From the NCBI GenBank assembly GCA_965249005.1, contig CBDFLD010000011.1, positions 1 to 64,000 of the forward strand: a stretch of DNA of 64,000 nucleotides, written 5' to 3'. Below the pieces are notes generated by a model. It saw only the letters and a list, made by a program, of their open reading frames with translations. It made no database searches and had not been told where the DNA came from. Of this stretch, positions 59,146-64,000 are shown piece by piece. The position numbers and the translations under genes are program-made. The stretch is from CBDFLD01 sp965249005 (GTDB taxonomy: Bacteria > Acidobacteriota > UBA6911). Numbering within the stretch: position 1 is the first letter of the stretch; each line of letters begins with the position of its first letter.

Positions 59146-59259
59146 ATGTGCGGCCTGCGATCCTCCGCTGCCCATCGAATTGCGATTGCAGCGGCAGGGG
59201 CATTTGTTATTCTTTTTGTTTCGTTACACTTGCAGCGTTATCAAGGTAATTTCTCTTAG
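59146..59259 (+). CDS. Possible small membrane protein (37 residues)
   Basis: The ATG has a strong ribosome site (GGGAGG, three bases upstream). The product has a basic N-terminus (MCGLRSSAAHR), one hydrophobic helix (IAIAAAGAFVILFVSLHL) and a short polar tail (QRYQGNFS). Small single-helix proteins of this type are often missed. No homologue comes to mind, and it could be spurious. It lies about 108 bases upstream of ubiA in the same direction. Confidence 0.4.
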   Translation: MCGLRSSAAHRIAIAAAGAFVILFVSLHLQRYQGNFS

Positions 59260-59366
59260 GACTTCCATTCAGTTGCCGATATGACCATTTGAGCCCAAAC
59301 TCGGCAACGGTCCATCATTTCTCAACCCCTCGAGGGGTAGTGAACTCGAGGATAAACCGGAGTCGA

Positions 59367-60221
59367 ATGCTCAAAAAACTGAAAACCACGCTGGAAATGA
59401 TAAAGATCGAGCACACGATCTTTGCACTTCCATTCGCTTTTGTAGGTGCCTTCATGGCCGCAAAGGGAATACCGGAGGCACATCACGCGGGCTGGATCAT
59501 GGTGGCGATGGTCGGAGCTCGAAGTTCGGCGATGGCATTCAATCGTCTGGTAGACTCGAGATTTGACGCGCTCAATCCTCGCACATCGACGAGGGCAATC
59601 CCTCAGGGACAATTGAGCCGGTCCTTCGTTTGGGCCTTCGTGGTATCCTCCGCGTTACTGCTAGTCTTAGCGGCCTACCAGCTGAACCCCCTGGCGCTAA
59701 AACTGAGTCCGGTAGCCCTGGGGCTCGTTTTCTTTTATTCGTTTACTAAACGGTTTACCTGGTTCTCCCACCTATTTCTTGGAACTGCTCTTTCGTGCGC
59801 CCCGATCGGCGCTTGGATCGCTATCCGCGGAGAACTAGGTTGGGAGCCGTTACTGCTTGGATTGGCCGTGGTGCTCTGGGTAGCTGGCCTGGATATCATC
59901 TATGCCTGTCAAGACACCGAATTCGACCGGGGGGTGACTTTGCATTCGATCCCGAGCCGGTTTGGAATTCGAGTCGCACTATGGGTTTCCGGAGCCTTGC
60001 ACGCGGTGATGATAGTGCTTCTGGCTTGTCTGTTCTGGAGCAAAGGACTTTTCTTGAGCCTCGCGGGGCTGGCTCTCGTCGGGCTACTGCTGGCCTACGA
60101 ACACACCCTCGTCAAGCCATCGGACTTGAGCCGGGTCAACCTCGCCTTCTTTACCATCAACGGTTGGATCAGCGTCCTGTTGTTCGTCTTTACCAGCATC
60201 GACATCTTGAGGTCTAGCTGA
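59367..60221 (+). CDS. ubiA: UbiA-family prenyltransferase (4-hydroxybenzoate polyprenyltransferase / MqnP type)
   Basis: This 284-residue polytopic membrane enzyme transfers a prenyl chain to an aromatic ring in quinone synthesis. The first Asp-rich motif is AFNRLVDSRFDALNPRT, and the second YACQDTEFDRG is followed by HSIPSRFG. The N-terminus IKIEHTIFALPFAFVGAF is typical. I chose the ATG at 59367, with GGAG upstream. Whether the ring is 4-hydroxybenzoate or a futalosine-pathway intermediate is not decidable here. The stop is two bases before pilB. Confidence 0.92.
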   Translation: MLKKLKTTLEMIKIEHTIFALPFAFVGAFMAAKGIPEAHHAGWIMVAMVGARSSAMAFNRLVDSRFDALNPRTSTRAIPQGQLSRSFVWAFVVSSALLLVLAAYQLNPLALKLSPVALGLVFFYSFTKRFTWFSHLFLGTALSCAPIGAWIAIRGELGWEPLLLGLAVVLWVAGLDIIYACQDTEFDRGVTLHSIPSRFGIRVALWVSGALHAVMIVLLACLFWSKGLFLSLAGLALVGLLLAYEHTLVKPSDLSRVNLAFFTINGWISVLLFVFTSIDILRSS

Positions 60222-60223
60222 CC

Positions 60224-61960
60224 ATGGCTTCCCAAATCGGCGAACTCCTAATAAGGGAAGACTTCATCAGCCAGGAACAGCTCGATGCAGCCCTGAAGCA
60301 GCAGCGCGAGCACGGAGGCCGTCTGGGCTCCATTCTCATCAACCTCGGCTACGTCGAAGATGACAACATCACCTCTGTGCTCAGCCGCCAGTACGGCGTC
60401 CCTTCCATCAACCTCACGTACTTCGAAGTAGACGCAGAGGCCATAAAGCTGATACCGATCGAGGTCGCTCAAAAATACATGTTGGTTCCCTTGAGTCGAA
60501 TCGGTAACACGCTCACGGTTGCGACCGCCGATCCGACCAATGTCTTTGCCATGGACGACATCAAGTTCATGACGGGTTTCAACGTCGAGCCGGTGGTGGC
60601 GTCAGAGAGCTCCATCCAGGAAGCGTTGGAAAAGTACTACGGGACCGCGCACTCGATCGAGCTGAAGAGGGTCTACGCGCAGTTCGCGCAGGTGGAGAAA
60701 GATGGAAGCATCGATCTGGATCTGGACACGGAGTTCGAGACGGAAGAGGAACTCTCGGCCGACCAGCTACAGCGATCGAGCGAAGAGGCGCCTATCATCA
60801 AGCTGGTGAACCTCATCCTATCCGATTCCATCAAACGGGGTGCCAGCGATATCCATGTCGAGCCGTATGAGCGGGATCTTCGGGTCCGGTTTCGAATTGA
60901 CGGGGTTCTCTACAACATGATGAATCTACCGCTGCGTCTCAAAGACGCCATGACCTCCCGCATCAAGATCATGGCAAAAATGGATATTTCGGAGAAGAGA
61001 CTTCCTCAGGATGGACGCATCAAGATCCGAACAAGCTACGATTCCAGAAAGAAGGAAATCGATTGCCGTGTTTCCACGCTGCCTACCCTGTTTGGGGAGA
61101 AGGTGGTGATGCGTATCTTGGACCGGGACATCTTGCCGTTGGATATGGCCAAGCTGGGTTTCGAGGAGGAATCCTTGAAGCGTGTGGAGGAGGCCATCCT
61201 GAAGCCTTACGGAATGGTTCTGGTGACCGGACCGACGGGAAGCGGGAAGACATCCACCCTTTATGCATCACTCAACCGGCTCAACACGCCCGAGACCAAT
61301 ATCATGACCGCGGAAGATCCCGTCGAGTACAATTTCCGAGGCATCAATCAGGTCCAGATCCGAGAGCAAATCGGTCTCACGTTCGCTTCCGCCCTCCGTT
61401 CTTTTCTCCGTCAGGATCCCAACATCATTCTGGTTGGAGAAATCCGGGACTTCGAGACCACCGAAATTGCGATCAAGGCCGCTCTTACAGGACACCTCGT
61501 GCTTTCTAGCGTTCATACCAACGATGCCCCATCGACCATCTCTCGTCTGCTGAACATGGGGATCGAGCCATTTCTGGTTGCCACTTCCGTGCACCTTATC
61601 TGCGCCCAGCATCTCGTGCGTACGATTTGTAACGAGTGCAAAACCGAAATAAAAACCCCGATACAAACACTTATCGATATTGGCTTTTCTCCCGATGAAG
61701 CTAAAGAGGCCCAGACATACAAGGGAGAAGGATGCCGTAACTGCAATGGGACGGGTTACAAGGGCCGTCTGGGTCTGTATGAGGTGATCGACGTTTCCGA
61801 GGAAATCCAGGAATTGATCCTTGTCGGCGCTTCTGCAAGAGAGATCAAGCGCAAGTCCGTGGAAGAGGGCATGTTGACGCTGCGCCACAGCGGACTGACA
61901 AAGATAAAAAAGGGTGTCACCACGATCGAAGAGGTCTTGCGAGAGACCGTCAAGAACTAG
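60224..61960 (+). CDS. pilB: Type IV pilus assembly ATPase PilB (GspE family)
   Basis: This 578-residue extension ATPase has an N-terminal MshEN/GspII domain (IGELLIREDFISQEQLDAAL, residues 1-150), then the N2 domain with GASDIHVEPYERDLRVRFRIDG. Walker A is TGPTGSGKTSTLYASL (about 334-345), the Asp box NIMTAEDPVEYNF, Walker B DPNIILVGEIRDFETTEIA, and the His box LTGHLVLSSVHTNDA. The four-Cys zinc motif CNEC...CRNC is near 470-510. It is the first of pilB-pilT-pilC. Confidence 0.96.
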   Translation: MASQIGELLIREDFISQEQLDAALKQQREHGGRLGSILINLGYVEDDNITSVLSRQYGVPSINLTYFEVDAEAIKLIPIEVAQKYMLVPLSRIGNTLTVATADPTNVFAMDDIKFMTGFNVEPVVASESSIQEALEKYYGTAHSIELKRVYAQFAQVEKDGSIDLDLDTEFETEEELSADQLQRSSEEAPIIKLVNLILSDSIKRGASDIHVEPYERDLRVRFRIDGVLYNMMNLPLRLKDAMTSRIKIMAKMDISEKRLPQDGRIKIRTSYDSRKKEIDCRVSTLPTLFGEKVVMRILDRDILPLDMAKLGFEEESLKRVEEAILKPYGMVLVTGPTGSGKTSTLYASLNRLNTPETNIMTAEDPVEYNFRGINQVQIREQIGLTFASALRSFLRQDPNIILVGEIRDFETTEIAIKAALTGHLVLSSVHTNDAPSTISRLLNMGIEPFLVATSVHLICAQHLVRTICNECKTEIKTPIQTLIDIGFSPDEAKEAQTYKGEGCRNCNGTGYKGRLGLYEVIDVSEEIQELILVGASAREIKRKSVEEGMLTLRHSGLTKIKKGVTTIEEVLRETVKN

Positions 61961-61978
61961 GCGGACACAGGGTTTGCA

Positions 61979-63112
61979 ATGCTGACTTTATCCGAAATGC
62001 TACAAACGGTGATCGACGCCGGCGCTTCCGATCTCCACCTGACAAATGGGTCGCCGCCCCAGATGCGCGTGGACGGCCGGCTCCGCTGCCTCGACCAACC
62101 GTCACTGAACCCGGCGGAGACGAAGAGGCTCGCCTATAGCGTCATGACGGACTCTCAGAAGCATGCCTTCGAAGAAAATTGGGAGATCGATTTTTCTTTC
62201 GGTGTCAAAGATCTGTCCAGATTCCGCGCCAATGTCTTCACGCAACAAGGTTGTGTGGCCGCGGTCTTTCGCGCCATTCCCTTCGAGATCCGTAGTTTCG
62301 AGGCCTTGGGTCTCCCGGCTGTAGTCGAGAAAATGTGTGGCAAGCCCCGCGGGCTGGTTCTGGTCACCGGACCTACCGGAAGTGGCAAATCGACGACGCT
62401 TGCGTCGATGATGGACAAGATTAACCGGGAACGTTTCGAGCACATCCTGACGATCGAAGATCCCATCGAGTTCATTCACGAGCACAAGAGTTGCCTGGTG
62501 AACCAGCGCGAAGTGGGTAGCGATACGCATTCATTCGGCGAGGCGCTCCGGGTGGCCCTCCGCGAGGATCCTGACATCGTGCTCATTGGTGAAATGCGCG
62601 ACATGGAAACAGTCGAATCGGCGTTGCGGATCGCCGAAACCGGTCACCTCACGCTGGCAACACTTCACACCAACAGTACAGTCACGACAATCAACCGAAT
62701 CGTGGACATCTTTCCCGCCAACCAGCAGGACCATATCCGGGTCCAGCTTAGCATGGTGTTGGAAGGGATCCTCTGTCAGTCCCTGATTCCTCGTGCCAGT
62801 GGTGTCGGCCGCTGCATGGCGCTGGAGATCATGATTCCAAACGCTGCCATCCGGAATCTGATCCGAGAAGACAAGATCCATCAGATCTATAGCTCGATGC
62901 AGACGGGTCAGGAAAAGTACGGGATGCAGACTTTCAACCAGTCACTGGCCCATTTGGTCCTGACGCGCCAGATTCGACTGGCGGACGCTATCTCCAAGTC
63001 GTCCAACAGCAATGAATTGCAGGATTTGATCAATCGGGGAGTGGGCGTCAACCCAGCCGCGGGGATGGCGCGACAGCAACGCCCCGAAACCGTGGGACAG
63101 CCGGTTGGTTAG
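61979..63112 (+). CDS. pilT: Type IV pilus retraction ATPase PilT
   Basis: This 377-residue hexameric retraction motor begins LSEMLQTVIDAGASDLHLTNGSPPQMRVDGRL. Walker A is TGPTGSGKSTTLASM (near 131), the Asp box HILTIEDPIEFIHEHK, Walker B DPDIVLIGEMRDMET, the His box TGHLTLATLHTNS, and the AIRNLIRE helix near the C-terminus is the retraction motif. It follows pilB by 18 bases. Confidence 0.97.
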   Translation: MLTLSEMLQTVIDAGASDLHLTNGSPPQMRVDGRLRCLDQPSLNPAETKRLAYSVMTDSQKHAFEENWEIDFSFGVKDLSRFRANVFTQQGCVAAVFRAIPFEIRSFEALGLPAVVEKMCGKPRGLVLVTGPTGSGKSTTLASMMDKINRERFEHILTIEDPIEFIHEHKSCLVNQREVGSDTHSFGEALRVALREDPDIVLIGEMRDMETVESALRIAETGHLTLATLHTNSTVTTINRIVDIFPANQQDHIRVQLSMVLEGILCQSLIPRASGVGRCMALEIMIPNAAIRNLIREDKIHQIYSSMQTGQEKYGMQTFNQSLAHLVLTRQIRLADAISKSSNSNELQDLINRGVGVNPAAGMARQQRPETVGQPVG

Positions 63113-63143
63113 AGGCGTTTAAGTACAAGGAAGGGAAGAAAAA

Positions 63144-64000
63144 GTGCCAGTATACAAGTTTCGCGGAAAGAACATTCGAACGAACAAAACTATAAGCGGG
63201 GAGCGCTTTTCCAATAGTCCTCAGGGGCTAGCGGCTATCTTGAGGCGCGAGCAGGTCGCGCCCATCTCCATTCAGGAAAAGCGTACCAGGTCATGGAACG
63301 TCCTCTTCCTCAAACGGGTCTCCGCACAGGAGGTCGCAGTCTTTACACGCCAGTTCTCCGTAATGCTGGACGCGGGACTTCCACTGGTCCAGTGCCTCGA
63401 GGCCATCGGCTCGCAACACAGCAACCCCACATTCAAAAGCGTACTCGAGCAGGTAAGAACCGACGTCGAGGGAGGGTCGACCCTGGCCGACGCCCTTGCA
63501 AAGCATCCCAGGGTCTTTGACCCTCTGTATTCGAACATGGTCGCCGCCGGGGAGACAGGGGGCATCCTCGACACCATTCTGAAACGCCTGGCCATTTTCA
63601 TTGAAAAAATCGTCAAGCTTCGCCGCGCGTTGAAGTCCGCGGCGATCTACCCCTCCATCATTCTGTCGGTGGCCGTGGGGGCAGTCGGCATCATCTTGTG
63701 GAAGGTGATTCCCGTTTTTCGCACGCTGTTTGAAGGCTTCAATGTCCAGCTGCCGCTGCTGACGCGCATGGTGATCTCACTCTCGAGTTTCGTAGAGACC
63801 TATCTTGTTGTCATTGCGGTTTTTGTCGGCTTGCTTGCTTTCGGCATCCGAAGCTATTACCAGACTTCGAACGGGCGCTATACCATCGACAGACTTATTC
63901 TGGCTACGCCGGTTATGGGTGACATTTTTCGAAAGATCGCTATTGCGCGCTTTACCCGCACCCTGGCAACCTTGATTGCGAGCGGCGTGCCCATTCTCGA
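63144..64000 (+). CDS. pilC: Type IV pilus inner membrane platform protein PilC (3' end cut by window edge)
   Basis: The frame is open from a GTG at 63144 (AAGGGAAG upstream) to the right edge, 285 residues. Typical PilC features are VPVYKFRGKN at the start, the first cytoplasmic T2SS-F domain with FTRQFSVMLDAGLPLVQCLEAI, and MVAAGETGGILDTILKRLA. Then come the transmembrane helix IILSVAVGAVGIILWKVIPVF and a second at LVVIAVFVGLLAFG. The second F domain begins at ARFTRTLATLIASGVPIL. Roughly 110-120 residues are missing. Confidence 0.94.
   Translation, partial: MPVYKFRGKNIRTNKTISGERFSNSPQGLAAILRREQVAPISIQEKRTRSWNVLFLKRVSAQEVAVFTRQFSVMLDAGLPLVQCLEAIGSQHSNPTFKSVLEQVRTDVEGGSTLADALAKHPRVFDPLYSNMVAAGETGGILDTILKRLAIFIEKIVKLRRALKSAAIYPSIILSVAVGAVGIILWKVIPVFRTLFEGFNVQLPLLTRMVISLSSFVETYLVVIAVFVGLLAFGIRSYYQTSNGRYTIDRLILATPVMGDIFRKIAIARFTRTLATLIASGVPIL

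Overview
The window reads as chromosomal DNA of a diderm bacterium of moderate-to-high GC. It carries lipid A genes (lpxB, lpxD), ADP-heptose genes, barrel-type outer membrane proteins ending in Phe, and type IV pilus ATPases. The gene mix recalls Acidobacteriota: PVM-like microcompartment genes, large secreted proteins with TIG/PPC domains, a separate purS, and a Tes/Mss-like radical SAM enzyme. No rRNA or taxonomic marker is present, so the phylum is an inference. I see no prophage, transposase, CRISPR array or tRNA.

Layout. 1-4.0 kb: purS-purQ-purL (minus; purL runs off the left edge) divergent from a LysR regulator. 4.2-7.0 kb: a compact microcompartment operon (rex, class II aldolase, one hexamer and three pentamer shell proteins). 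7.3-9.0 kb: ruvA (frameshifted) and ruvB. 9.2-13.0 kb: a large secreted M36-type metalloprotease. 13.3-17.8 kb: MoxR ATPase, DUF58 protein and TgpA-like transglutaminase. 18-23.9 kb: rimO, yacG, pgpA, cinA, thpR, plsY, a Trm112-like protein and a GT9 heptosyltransferase, mostly with start/stop overlaps. 23.9-30.6 kb (minus): rfaE1, a Cys-rich protein, a SprT-like protease, an ABC exporter and lpxD. 31-35.9 kb (minus): an ammonium operon (porin, amt, PII) behind a textbook sigma-54 promoter, preceded by a NifA-like activator. 36-44 kb (minus): a radical SAM enzyme resembling tetraether/membrane-spanning lipid synthases, a membrane methyltransferase, a degenerate M1 peptidase with TPRs, lpxB, mnmA and an unknown gene. 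44.2-48.9 kb (minus): a histidine kinase, a sigma-54 activator with a receiver domain (frameshifted), and an ECF sigma factor that itself has a perfect sigma-54 promoter. 49.3-55.6 kb: an outer membrane barrel and two large secreted repeat proteins. 55.9-57.7 kb: a SAM-I riboswitch and terminator controlling a threonine-synthase-like PLP enzyme plus a CysO-like sulfur carrier. 57.5-64 kb: a menC/NAAAR-like enolase-superfamily gene, a small ORF, ubiA and pilB-pilT-pilC (pilC runs off the right edge).

Most notable: (a) the SAM-riboswitch/PLP-enzyme/sulfur-carrier pair, suggesting protein-thiocarboxylate-dependent homocysteine or cysteine synthesis; (b) the radical SAM lipid-type enzyme; (c) a kinase > sigma-54 activator > ECF sigma cascade readable in the DNA; (d) a minimal microcompartment locus under Rex; (e) a roughly 100-residue repeat found four times in each of three secreted proteins; and (f) two genes (ruvA and the activator at 45.3-46.7 kb) broken by single-base frame changes, which may be sequence errors.
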